From Oxalobacteraceae bacterium AB_14 (lineage in GTDB: Bacteria; Pseudomonadota; Gammaproteobacteria; Burkholderiales; Burkholderiaceae_D), in the NCBI GenBank assembly GCA_000381565.1, contig KB906724.1, positions 3,431,020 to 3,495,019 on the forward strand: a DNA stretch of 64,000 nt. The letters run 5' to 3'. Positions 16,125 through 25,835 of the stretch are shown here, in pieces. The number at the start of each line of letters is the position of its first letter. Position 1 is the first letter of the stretch. The notes under the pieces are model-generated. The model saw nothing but the letters and a program-made list of their open reading frames with translations, searched no databases and was not told the DNA's origin. The translations under genes and the position numbers were made by a program.

Positions 16125-17285
16125 TCAATTCTTCTCCTTCTTGGGCAGGATGCCCATCTGCTTGGCGATGATGCCCAACATGACTTCATCGGCGCCGCCG
16201 GCAATCGATGTCAGGCGGCCGTCGCGGAACATGCGCGCCACGCGGTTCTCCCAGCTGTAGCCCATTGCGCCCCAGAACTGCATGCACGCGTCGGGCACGA
16301 TGCGCAGCAGGCGCCCGGCCTTCAGCTTGCACATCGACGCCAGCTCCGTCACATCCTGCCCGCTAATATATAGCTGCCCGGCGCGATAGGTCAGCGCGCG
16401 CAGGCTCTCCACTTCCGTTTTCAGTTCCGCCAGCTTGAAGTAGACATGCTGGTTATCCAACAGCCGGCCGCCGAACATCGCCCGCTCGCGCGCCCATTCC
16501 ACCGTCAGGGCTATGCAGTTGGCCAGCGTCTGCACCGCGTTGGCGGCGGCCCACAGGCGCTCCTCCTGGAACTGCAACATCTGATAAACGAAGCCCTGTC
16601 CCTCCTCGCCAATGGCGTGGCGCTGCGGCACGCGCACCTCGTCGAAATAAATCAGGCCGGTGTCGGACGCGTTCATGCCGATCTTGCGGATCTTCTTGCC
16701 GACCGAGACGCCCGGCGTATCCATCGGCACCATCACCAGCGTCTTGTTTCTGTGCGCCGGACCGTCGGAGGTGTTGACCAGCACGCACATCCAGTCGGCC
16801 TGCAAGCTGTTGGTGATCCACATCTTGCCGCCGTTGATGATGTAGTCGCCGCCATCCTTGCGGGCGTGGGTCTTGATGGCCGCCACGTCGGACCCCGCAT
16901 GCGCTTCCGAGACGCCGACGCAGCCCACCATCTCGCCGCTGATGGCCGGGGCCAAAAATTCGCGGCACAAGGCGTCCGAGCCGAAACGCGCCAGCGCCGG
17001 CGTGCACATGTCGGTCTGCACGCCGATCGCCATCGGGATCGCGCCGCAGTCGACGTGGCCCAGCGTCTCGGCCATCGCCATCGAATACGAATAGTCGAGG
17101 CCCAGGCCGCCGTACTCGACCGGCTTGGTCAGGCCCAGCAAACCGAGCTCGCCCATTTTCCTGAACAGCGCGTGGGCCGGAAATATGCCCGCTTCCTCCC
17201 ATTCATCCACGTTCGGATTGATTTCGCTCTCGATGAAGCGCTTCAGTGTGCGCTGTAATTGCTGATGTTCGTGGCTGTCAAACAT
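16125..17285 (-). CDS. Acyl-CoA dehydrogenase
   Basis: A 386-residue acyl-CoA dehydrogenase with all-helical N and C domains and a central beta domain. CVGVSEAHAGSDVAA (about residue 125) and GGKMWITNS (about 158) are the two FAD/substrate signatures. The likely catalytic base is the Glu in GGADEVMLG near residue 368. It would introduce the alpha-beta double bond in an acyl-CoA, passing electrons to ETF. It is divergent from the thiolase gene across 109 bp and was probably the first gene of an operon with the AidB-like and TetR genes before the TnpB element entered. Confidence 0.93.
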   Translation of the reverse strand: MFDSHEHQQLQRTLKRFIESEINPNVDEWEEAGIFPAHALFRKMGELGLLGLTKPVEYGGLGLDYSYSMAMAETLGHVDCGAIPMAIGVQTDMCTPALARFGSDALCREFLAPAISGEMVGCVGVSEAHAGSDVAAIKTHARKDGGDYIINGGKMWITNSLQADWMCVLVNTSDGPAHRNKTLVMVPMDTPGVSVGKKIRKIGMNASDTGLIYFDEVRVPQRHAIGEEGQGFVYQMLQFQEERLWAAANAVQTLANCIALTVEWARERAMFGGRLLDNQHVYFKLAELKTEVESLRALTYRAGQLYISGQDVTELASMCKLKAGRLLRIVPDACMQFWGAMGYSWENRVARMFRDGRLTSIAGGADEVMLGIIAKQMGILPKKEKN

Positions 17286-17332
17286 GGTCTGTCCCCTTGT
17301 TATCAGGTCAGGCTAGCGCAAATGCCGGAACG

Positions 17333-17348
17333 AAGCAAGCAGTTGCTT
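17333..17348. promoter_or_regulatory. Candidate operator palindrome between acyl-CoA dehydrogenase and thiolase genes
   Basis: AAGCAA and TTGCTT are perfect inverted repeats around GCAG, in the short divergent promoter region. Its size fits a TetR-type operator, and the TetR gene of this cluster is the natural candidate; binding is inference. Confidence 0.4.
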
Positions 17349-17394
17349 TGTCGTCGTTTGCACTCTATGATGATCGTCCAGATAAGGAGATTCC

Positions 17395-18597
<1,203 letters not shown>

Positions 18598-18608
18598 ACG
18601 GAACGACC

Positions 18609-19871
18609 ATGATCATGATCACCACACATCAAAACGGCGGCGCCATCAGCGTCATGCTGGCCGCGCGCGCCATCAACCCACTGAGCCGCCTGTTCCAGCG
18701 CGAACTGGCGGCGCTGATCGACAAGCTCGAAGCCAAGCGCAGCGAGCTGCACGGCGTCATCGTCGGCTTCCACGCCGACGCCGGCGATTCCGACCATGAA
18801 GTGGAACACCTGATGTCGCTCACAACGGCCCAGGCCGGCGATTGCATGCAGATGCTGGGCGCCTACAACATCCTGCTGCGGCGCCTGGAATGCCTGGGCA
18901 TCCCGGTGGTCGCCACACTCGGCGGCGCCGTCAGCGGCCATGCGCTGGGACTGGCGCTGGCCTGCCATCACCGCATCGGCCTGGTCGACGCCACCTTCAG
19001 CCTGCCGCAGGTGCACTTGGGCGTGGCGCCGGTGGCGGGGGAAATCGCCCGCAGCGCGCGCCTGGCCGGCTTGCAGGCCGCCATGCCGCTGCTGCTGGAA
19101 GGCGCGACCTTGACTGCCGACCAGGCGCTGCGCGCCGGCCTGCTGCACGCCGTGGCCGACAACGAAGAGGAAGTGGCCGAACTGGTGCACGGCGTCATGG
19201 CGGCCGATGCGCCGGCCGTGCAGCCGTGGGACGTCAAGGGCTTCCGTCTGCCAGGCGGCGCGCTCACCTCCGCACCGGTGCAGACCCTGCTGCAAGTGGC
19301 GCCCGCCATGCTGCGCGAACGCACCGGCGGCCACGCGCCGGCGCCGGAAGCCATCCTGTGCGCCATGGTCGAGGGCCTGCAGGTCGACTTCGACAGCGCG
19401 CTGCTGATCGAAAGCCGCTATTTCTGCCAGACGGCGATCAGCCCCGTGGCCCGCAAGCTGATGCGGCTGAGCCAGATCCGCGCCGACCTGGCGTCCAGGG
19501 CGGCACTGGAACTGTGCGCCGCAATGCAACTGCGCTACGCCGGCGAGGTGCAAGCCTTGCGCTCCGAAGCGGTGCCCGAAGCGCTGCTGCGCAACGCCGT
19601 CCGCGCCGCCGGCCTGCCGCCCCCGCCCGACACCGCCGCCGTACCCGACCGGCCCGACCGGCCCGACGGCGCCCCGCCGGCGCCCGGCCTGGCCGAGATC
19701 CGCGACCGCCTGTTGCATGCGCTGTCCATCGCTGCGCAGGATCTGGTCGGACGGGGCGCCGTCAGCAGCGACGAAGCCGACCTCATTTCCGTGCGCTTGT
19801 TCGGCTTCCCGGCCCACACCGGCGGCGCGGTTCACTTTGGTGCAGCCCCCTCCAACGGCGCTATTTTTTAG
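18609..19871 (+). CDS. Shortened FadJ-like protein: crotonase domain without catalytic glutamates, no dehydrogenase domain
   Basis: A 420-residue protein, against about 700 for FadJ. Residues 1-190 align to the enoyl-CoA hydratase domain. The two catalytic Glu positions read G114 ([10 protein letters not shown], where family members have E before LALAC) and Q134 (LPQVHLG, normally LPEV). Residues about 200-310 match the FadJ linker ([13 protein letters not shown], then [14 protein letters not shown]). The whole NAD-binding 3-hydroxyacyl-CoA dehydrogenase domain is then missing. A proline-rich stretch leads to a short tail resembling the FadJ C-terminus ([14 protein letters not shown]). The frame is intact and codon use is like its neighbours. 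It is probably inactive as a hydratase and may bind acyl-CoA or its partner thiolase. Confidence 0.8.
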   Translation: MIMITTHQNGGAISVMLAARAINPLSRLFQRELAALIDKLEAKRSELHGVIVGFHADAGDSDHEVEHLMSLTTAQAGDCMQMLGAYNILLRRLECLGIPVVATLGGAVSGHALGLALACHHRIGLVDATFSLPQVHLGVAPVAGEIARSARLAGLQAAMPLLLEGATLTADQALRAGLLHAVADNEEEVAELVHGVMAADAPAVQPWDVKGFRLPGGALTSAPVQTLLQVAPAMLRERTGGHAPAPEAILCAMVEGLQVDFDSALLIESRYFCQTAISPVARKLMRLSQIRADLASRAALELCAAMQLRYAGEVQALRSEAVPEALLRNAVRAAGLPPPPDTAAVPDRPDRPDGAPPAPGLAEIRDRLLHALSIAAQDLVGRGAVSSDEADLISVRLFGFPAHTGGAVHFGAAPSNGAIF

Positions 19872-20017
19872 CCCAACTCAATAGAAAACTGTAAAAGTCA
19901 CCCGGATGTTGTCATTTTTCATGTAATTTCACTCTCATCAGTGATACATTGCGTTCTGGTTTTGCAAGATTCGCGCAGCCACGTTACATGTATAAAATGA
20001 AAGATTAGATCCTCGCG

Positions 20018-21742
20018 ATGTTTTCCAGTATCCCAGCCCCATCCCCGCGTCATGAATTGGATAACCTCATGGAAGAGGCGGGCGATGTTGTTTTCCGTCT
20101 CAATCAGCTGGGGCAGATACTGTTTGCCAGCAAGCGCGCCGTCACCCTGATCGCCAGCCAGTCGCCGCTGGCGGGGGATGCGTTGCCGCGCCTGATGTCG
20201 CTCGACGACCAGGCGCCGCTGGCCGCCCTGCTGGCCGAAGTGGCCACGTCGAGCCAGTCGCGCCTGCTCGAAGTACGCATCAAGACGCCGGACGCCGAGA
20301 TCTGGCACGAATTGCGGGTTTCCTGCTACGCCAACCAGCATGGCGCCAGCGAGCTGCTGGTGGTGGGCCGCGACATGACGGCGCAGCGCGCCACCGAAGA
20401 ACGCCTGCGCCACATGGCCACCCACGACGCCCTGACCGAACTGCCCAACCGCCTGCTGCTGTCGGACCGCATGCGCATGGTGATCGCCAATGCGCGCCGC
20501 TCCGGCCAAGGCTTCTCGGTCGCCACCATCGGCCTGGACGGTTTCAAGAAAGTCAACGACGGCCTCGGCCATCCGATCGGCGACGCCGTGCTGCGGACTG
20601 CCGCCGCCCGGCTGCGCAAGACCCTGCGCGACAGCGACACCCTGGCCCGCGTCGGCGGCGACGAGTTTGTCGCCGTGCTGCCCGGCACCGCCACCGAGGC
20701 CCAGATCAAGCTGGTCACCGGCCGCCTGATCGCCACCTTGCAGTCGCCGTTTGAAATCGACAGCCACACGATCTATGTCGGCGCCTCGGTCGGCGTGGCG
20801 GTGTATCCGCAACACGCCGAGGACGAAGTGCGGCTGGTCGCGCTGGCCGACGCCGCCATGTCGCGCGCCAAGGAAACCGGCAAGGCCCGCTGCGTGGTCT
20901 ACAGCCAGTCCCAGTCCGGCCCGCCGGAGCACGATATCTCGCTGGAAGCGGCGATGTTCCAGGCGGTGCGCGAGGGCGAGTTCCTGCTGTACTACCAGCC
21001 GATAGTCGACGCCCGCACGCGCGAGATCCAGGGCTTCGAAACGCTGATGCGCTGGAAGCACCCGACCCTGGGCATGGTGCCGCCGGCCCGCTTCATCCCG
21101 ATCGCCGAGACCAACGGACTGATCAATTTGCTGGGCGCCTGGGCGCTGAAGGCCGCCTGCGTGCAGCTGAAACAGTTCGAGGAGGTGGCCAAGCGCAGCC
21201 TGTACATCTCTGTTAATATCAGCCCGCGGCAATTCCGCAACGATAAATTTCTCGACGTGCTGGACGATGCGATCGCCTTCTCCGGCCTACTTGGTGAGCA
21301 ATTGGTTTTAGAAATCACAGAAGGCACTTTGATGATCGACCCGGTGCATGCCGAGTCCATCCTGTCCAAGATGGCGGAGCGCAACGCCCGCATCGCCATC
21401 GACGATTTCGGCACCGGCTATTCCTCGCTGGCCTACCTGAAGCGCTTCCCCATTTCCGTGCTGAAGATCGACCGCACCTTCATCCGCGACCTGCCCGGTT
21501 CGCAGAAGGACGGCGCCATCTGCAACGCCGTGCTCGACCTGGCCAAGCACCTCGACTTGTCGGTGGTGGCCGAGGGCGTGGAAACCGAGGGCCAGATGGA
21601 ATACCTGGCGCAGCGCGGCTGCCAGTACATCCAGGGCTACCTGACCGGCAAGCCGATGGCCGCCAACGTGGCCATGGCCGCGCTCAGGGAAAGCATCCAC
21701 GTCAAGGTGGTGCCGGCCGAACTGCGCCAGGTGGCGCAATGA
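20018..21742 (+). CDS. PAS-GGDEF-EAL cyclic di-GMP protein
   Basis: A 574-residue cytoplasmic protein. A PAS-like domain (about 15-125) is followed by a GGDEF domain (about 140-300) with an intact GGDEF motif (ARVGGDEFVAVLP). The EAL domain (about 315-560) reads FETLMRW at the motif; the Glu is kept and ITEGTLM, IDDFGTGYSSL and LKIDRTFI are conserved. Both synthesis and breakdown of c-di-GMP are therefore possible. No membrane segments are seen. The stop overlaps the start of the HDOD gene (ATGA), so the two are translationally coupled. Confidence 0.94.
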   Translation: MFSSIPAPSPRHELDNLMEEAGDVVFRLNQLGQILFASKRAVTLIASQSPLAGDALPRLMSLDDQAPLAALLAEVATSSQSRLLEVRIKTPDAEIWHELRVSCYANQHGASELLVVGRDMTAQRATEERLRHMATHDALTELPNRLLLSDRMRMVIANARRSGQGFSVATIGLDGFKKVNDGLGHPIGDAVLRTAAARLRKTLRDSDTLARVGGDEFVAVLPGTATEAQIKLVTGRLIATLQSPFEIDSHTIYVGASVGVAVYPQHAEDEVRLVALADAAMSRAKETGKARCVVYSQSQSGPPEHDISLEAAMFQAVREGEFLLYYQPIVDARTREIQGFETLMRWKHPTLGMVPPARFIPIAETNGLINLLGAWALKAACVQLKQFEEVAKRSLYISVNISPRQFRNDKFLDVLDDAIAFSGLLGEQLVLEITEGTLMIDPVHAESILSKMAERNARIAIDDFGTGYSSLAYLKRFPISVLKIDRTFIRDLPGSQKDGAICNAVLDLAKHLDLSVVAEGVETEGQMEYLAQRGCQYIQGYLTGKPMAANVAMAALRESIHVKVVPAELRQVAQ

Positions 21743-23235
21743 CGGCGCGCTTCACCGCCAGCACCGCGCTGGGCGACGCCACGCTGGCGACGCTGTGGGA
21801 CTGCACCCGCCGCCGCGGCGACATGCCCGGCTTCGCCAAGGCCATCACCGCCATCCTGGGCGCGATGCGCGGCGAGGACGAGCAGGAATTCAATATGACC
21901 CGCACCGTGCTGTCCGACCCGGTGCTGACGCAAAAGGTGCTGCGCCTGGCCAACAGCGGCATGTATTCGGCCTTCGGCCAGCACGTCAACACCGTCTCCA
22001 AGGCCGTGCTGGTGCTGGGCACGGAGGCCATCGGCCACCTGGCGCTGGGCCTGAAGCTGATCGAGGAACTGGCCGCCGGCTCGCCCGACGCCACCATCGC
22101 CCACATCGAAATGGAAAAAGCCGTGCTGGCCGGGATCGTGGCGCAGCAGATCGCCTACACGGCCGAAAGCCGCCACGGCGAGGAAGCCGTGGTGTGCTCG
22201 ATGCTGCACACGCTGGGCCGCATGATGATGACCTTCTACATGCCGGAGCGCTGGCACGAATTGCAGCGCGCCGCCGACCAGGAGGGCCGCAACATCGACG
22301 ACATCGCGCCGGGGATGCTGGGCCTGACGATGGAAGAAATCGGCCACGCCGCCGCCCTGCACTGGGGCCTGCCCGGCACGCTGGTGAACGGCATGCGCAA
22401 GGTCGCGCCGCCGGCGCCGGGCGCCGAAGTGAGCACCGCCGACTGGATCGCCGGCCTGTCGACGATGTCGGCGCTGTGCGCGGAATCGCTGTGGCACGAC
22501 GATCCCGACGGCACGGCCGTGGTCCAGCAGCTTACCGTGGCCTATTCCGCCATGCTGGGCGTGGAACCGGACAACCTGATGCACGCCATCGAGCAGGCCA
22601 AGGTGGTGGCGGCGGCCGACCTGACCATCGCCCCGCTGTCGCGCCCGGCCGAGCGCCGCGCCAAGGCGCTGGCCAAGACGCGCCAGCGCGCCGCCGGCAA
22701 CAAGATCCTGCTCAGCGGCCTGGCCGACATGCGCGACATGCTGGAGACGGCCAACCCCGGCCAGATGGTGCAGATCGCGCTGGAAACCGTGTACAAGGGC
22801 CTGGACTTCTCGCGCGCGGTGGCGTTTGTCCGCAACCGCAAGGAGAACCAGTACACCGCCAAGATCAGCTTCGGCGAAGGCAGCAGGGAGCTGCTGCCGG
22901 CGCTGAGCTTTGACGACGCCTACGAGCCGAACGTGTTCCACGCCGCCCTGAACAGCGACCGCGTGATCTTCATCGAAAACGCCCGCGACGCCAAGTTCGC
23001 CGCCAAGCTGCCGTTGTGGTGGAAGAGTTCCCTGTCCGAGGCGCGCAGCTTCGTGATCCTGCCACTGTCGGCCAACGGCCAGCCGGCCGGTTTCCTGTAC
23101 GGCGACTGGGACGATTCCTTCCCGCCGATCCAGCTGAGCCAGACCGAATTCTCGCTGTTGAACGACATGCGCGCGCTGGTGGTCAAGGCGGTCGAGCGCC
23201 GCCACAAGCAGGAAGCCATCTCCAGCCGCGGCTGA
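21739..23235 (+). CDS. HDOD-domain signalling protein
   Basis: A 498-residue protein. An HDOD domain covers about residues 25-225 (DPVLTQKVLRLANSGMY, SKAVLVLGTEAIGHLALGL), the catalytically inactive relative of HD phosphohydrolases. The C-terminal about 170 residues look like a GAF-type sensor (MVQIALETVYKGLDFSRAVAF near 345, then SFVILPLSANGQPAGFLYGD, quoted in parts). Coupling to the GGDEF-EAL gene by a 4-bp overlap points to a joint role in c-di-GMP signalling or motility control. The output is not known. Confidence 0.88.
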   Translation: MTARFTASTALGDATLATLWDCTRRRGDMPGFAKAITAILGAMRGEDEQEFNMTRTVLSDPVLTQKVLRLANSGMYSAFGQHVNTVSKAVLVLGTEAIGHLALGLKLIEELAAGSPDATIAHIEMEKAVLAGIVAQQIAYTAESRHGEEAVVCSMLHTLGRMMMTFYMPERWHELQRAADQEGRNIDDIAPGMLGLTMEEIGHAAALHWGLPGTLVNGMRKVAPPAPGAEVSTADWIAGLSTMSALCAESLWHDDPDGTAVVQQLTVAYSAMLGVEPDNLMHAIEQAKVVAAADLTIAPLSRPAERRAKALAKTRQRAAGNKILLSGLADMRDMLETANPGQMVQIALETVYKGLDFSRAVAFVRNRKENQYTAKISFGEGSRELLPALSFDDAYEPNVFHAALNSDRVIFIENARDAKFAAKLPLWWKSSLSEARSFVILPLSANGQPAGFLYGDWDDSFPPIQLSQTEFSLLNDMRALVVKAVERRHKQEAISSRG

Positions 23236-23257
23236 GCCCTACCCCGCCCAGCCGGAA

Positions 23258-23285
23258 GGGGCCTGACCCCGCGGGGTCAGACCCC
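23258..23285. repeat. Palindromic GGGG-CTGACCCC intergenic repeat
   Basis: A near-perfect 28-bp palindrome centred on the GCGC-like core at 23271. It lies between two convergent genes and contains the MFS gene's stop codon (TGA within CTGACCCC). It may act as a bidirectional terminator without a T-run, or be a dispersed REP-like repeat. Confidence 0.6.
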
Positions 23286-24452
23286 AGGCTTCGGGGGTAG
23301 CGCTGCGCCGTCGCGCTGCTGCCAGCGGTAGGACAGCACGGCAGCCAGCGCCGAACACAGCACCAGCGCCGCCGCCACGTAGTACACCGACTGCGGCCCC
23401 GCCCGCTCCCACCACTGCGCCAGGAACAGCCCGCCCAGCGAGCCGCCGACGCCATACGAAATACTCATGTACAGCGCCTGGCCGCGCGCCTGCAAGGGCC
23501 CGGAGAACCAGCGCTGCAAGCTCATCACGCACGACGAATGATGCAGCGCGAAGGTGGCCGCATGCAGCACCTGCGCCACGATCAGCAACCACAGCACGTG
23601 CGGGCCGAAACCGATCATCAGGAAGCGCACCAGCGCCACCGCCAGCGTCACATACATCATGACCCTGGCGCCCCAACGCTTGAACAGCGGCGCCTGGAAG
23701 TAGAACAGCAGCACCTCGGCCAGCACGCCCAGCGACCACATGGCGCCGATCACGGTCTTGCTGTAGCCGCTGCGTTCCAGGTAAAGCGAATAGAAGGTGT
23801 ACAGCGAAGTGTGGGCCGCCACCATCAGCGCGGTCGACGAGAAGAAGGCGATCACCTCGCGCCGGCGCAGCAGCGACATCAGCGGCGGCGGCGCCACCTT
23901 GTGCACGCGCCGCGGCACGTCCTGCAGGCGGAACGCGGCGGCGATGGTCAGCACCAGCAGCGCGGCGGCCACCCATGGCAGCGCGACGATGCCGTAATGT
24001 TCCAGCGCGTAGGCGGCCAAGGTCACCGAGACGATGAAGCCGATCGAGCCCCACATGCGGATGCGTCCATAGAACGTCAGGTCGCCGCGCATCTCGGACA
24101 GCATCAGCGCCTCGCAGATCGGCGCCTGGCCGCTGGTGAACAGGTTCAGCACGATCATCGCCAGCATGAAGTGGGCGTAGCTGCTGCCGAAGAAGAAGCC
24201 GGAGAATCCCGCCAGCGCGGCAAAGCCGGCCATGCGTAGCACCAGCACGCGGCGGTCGTAGTGATCGGCGACGTAGCCCCAGACGTTGGGGCCGACGATG
24301 CGCAGCACCTGGGTCATCGACATCAGCACGCCGATCTGCGCCACCGTCATGCCTTTATCGGCAAAGAACAGCGTGGCGTAGGTGGTCCAGGTTCCCGCGT
24401 GCGCGTAGTAGCAAAACAGGAATAAGGCGAAGCTGAGGGCTTGTACCGGCAC
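23277..24452 (-). CDS. MFS transporter, HcaT-like (3-phenylpropionate transporter family)
   Basis: A 391-residue membrane protein with about 12 predicted hydrophobic helices. FADKGMTVAQIGVLMS and WGYVADHYDRR near the N-terminus and the loop MRGDLTFYGRIRMWGSIGF are typical of MFS_1-like proteins related to HcaT and LacY-like permeases. The substrate cannot be inferred. Start is GTG at 24452, 3 bp beyond the aroC stop, so it is likely the second gene of an aroC operon. The stop codon lies in the palindromic repeat at 23258-23285. Confidence 0.88.
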   Translation of the reverse strand: MPVQALSFALFLFCYYAHAGTWTTYATLFFADKGMTVAQIGVLMSMTQVLRIVGPNVWGYVADHYDRRVLVLRMAGFAALAGFSGFFFGSSYAHFMLAMIVLNLFTSGQAPICEALMLSEMRGDLTFYGRIRMWGSIGFIVSVTLAAYALEHYGIVALPWVAAALLVLTIAAAFRLQDVPRRVHKVAPPPLMSLLRRREVIAFFSSTALMVAAHTSLYTFYSLYLERSGYSKTVIGAMWSLGVLAEVLLFYFQAPLFKRWGARVMMYVTLAVALVRFLMIGFGPHVLWLLIVAQVLHAATFALHHSSCVMSLQRWFSGPLQARGQALYMSISYGVGGSLGGLFLAQWWERAGPQSVYYVAAALVLCSALAAVLSYRWQQRDGAALPPKPGV

Positions 24453-24455
24453 CGC

Positions 24456-25583
24456 TTAGCGCGGGCTCGGCAATACGGGAGACTGGGGCGGCGCGATGTT
24501 GGGCGTCGTCACGTGGACGTCGCCGCACTGCGCGCGGTGCATCAGCGCGTGGTCCATCAGCACCAGCGCCAGCATGGCCTCGGCGATCGGCGTGGCGCGG
24601 ATGCCGACGCACGGGTCGTGGCGGCCGAAAGTCTCGACCATCACCGGCTTGCCGTCCATGTCGATCGACTGGCGCGGCGTGCGGATCGACGAGGTCGGCT
24701 TGATGGCGATCGACACGGTGATGTCCTGGCCGGTCGAAATGCCGCCCAGCACGCCGCCGGCGTTGTTGCCGATGAAGCCGGCCGGCGTCAGCGAATCGCC
24801 GTGCACGGAGCCCTTCTGCGCCACCGACTTGAAGCCGGCGCCGATCTCCACGCCCTTGACGGCGTTGATGCCCATCATCGCGTAGGCGATGTCGGCGTCG
24901 AGCTTGTCGTAGATAGGCTGGCCCAGGCCCACCGGGATGTTGCGGGCGATGACGTCGATGCGCGCGCCGATCGAATCGCCGGCCTTGCGCAGCTCGTCCA
25001 TCGCCGCTTCCATGCGGGCGATCAGGTCGGCGTCGCCGCTGGCCGCGAAGAACGGGTTGTCGTGCACGTGCAGCCAGTCCTGGAACGGCACTTCGATCTC
25101 GCCGAGCTGGCTCATGCAGCCCTTGAACACGGTGCCGTATTGCTGGTTCAGCCATTTTTTGGCGATGGCGGCGGCGCCGACCACCGGCGCCGTCAGGCGC
25201 GCCGACGAGCGGCCGCCGCCGCGCGGATCGCGCACGCCGTATTTATGCCAATAGGTGTAATCTGCATGGCCAGGGCGGAAACTCTCGGCGATATTGCCGT
25301 AGTCCTTGCTGCGCTGGTCTTCGTTGCGGATCAGCAGCGCGATCGGCGTGCCGGTGGTGACGCCCAGGTACACCCCCGACAGGATTTCCACCGTGTCCGA
25401 CTCCTTGCGCTGCGTCACGTGGCGCGAGGTGCCCGGCTTGCGGCGGTCCAGTTCCGGCTGGATGTCCGCTTCCGACAAAGGCAGTCCCGGTGGGCAGCCA
25501 TCGATCACACAACCGATCGCGGGACCGTGCGACTCACCAAACGTAGTAACAGAAAACAATTTGCCAAATGTATTGCCGGACAT
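24456..25583 (-). CDS. aroC: Chorismate synthase
   Basis: A 375-residue enzyme. Start ATG 25583 ([10 protein letters not shown]) is where family similarity begins; upstream in-frame ATGs add non-conserved residues. All signatures are present: [12 protein letters not shown] near residue 15, [10 protein letters not shown] near 105, and [12 protein letters not shown] near 125. It converts EPSP to chorismate using reduced FMN, the last step of the shikimate pathway. The MFS gene follows after 3 bp. Confidence 0.97.
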   Translation of the reverse strand: MSGNTFGKLFSVTTFGESHGPAIGCVIDGCPPGLPLSEADIQPELDRRKPGTSRHVTQRKESDTVEILSGVYLGVTTGTPIALLIRNEDQRSKDYGNIAESFRPGHADYTYWHKYGVRDPRGGGRSSARLTAPVVGAAAIAKKWLNQQYGTVFKGCMSQLGEIEVPFQDWLHVHDNPFFAASGDADLIARMEAAMDELRKAGDSIGARIDVIARNIPVGLGQPIYDKLDADIAYAMMGINAVKGVEIGAGFKSVAQKGSVHGDSLTPAGFIGNNAGGVLGGISTGQDITVSIAIKPTSSIRTPRQSIDMDGKPVMVETFGRHDPCVGIRATPIAEAMLALVLMDHALMHRAQCGDVHVTTPNIAPPQSPVLPSPR

Positions 25584-25835
25584 AGGAAGAGAATCTTTGG
25601 AAAAAGGTGGAAAGTACCCAATTCTACCAGCCGGCGGCGATTGCCGTCGTGCCGGCATAATAATTTCCAAAGCGCAAGTTTCCATTGGTAAAATATCATT
25701 CTTTCGATGTAAGCATGGCAAACTTGCACACCGGTATGCAACGTTCTGCATAAACCGCGGGAAAACTGCGTTCTTTTTAACAATTCGCTATATACTTGAT
25801 CTCAAGAACACCGAGAAATCCTGGAGAAGCTACAC

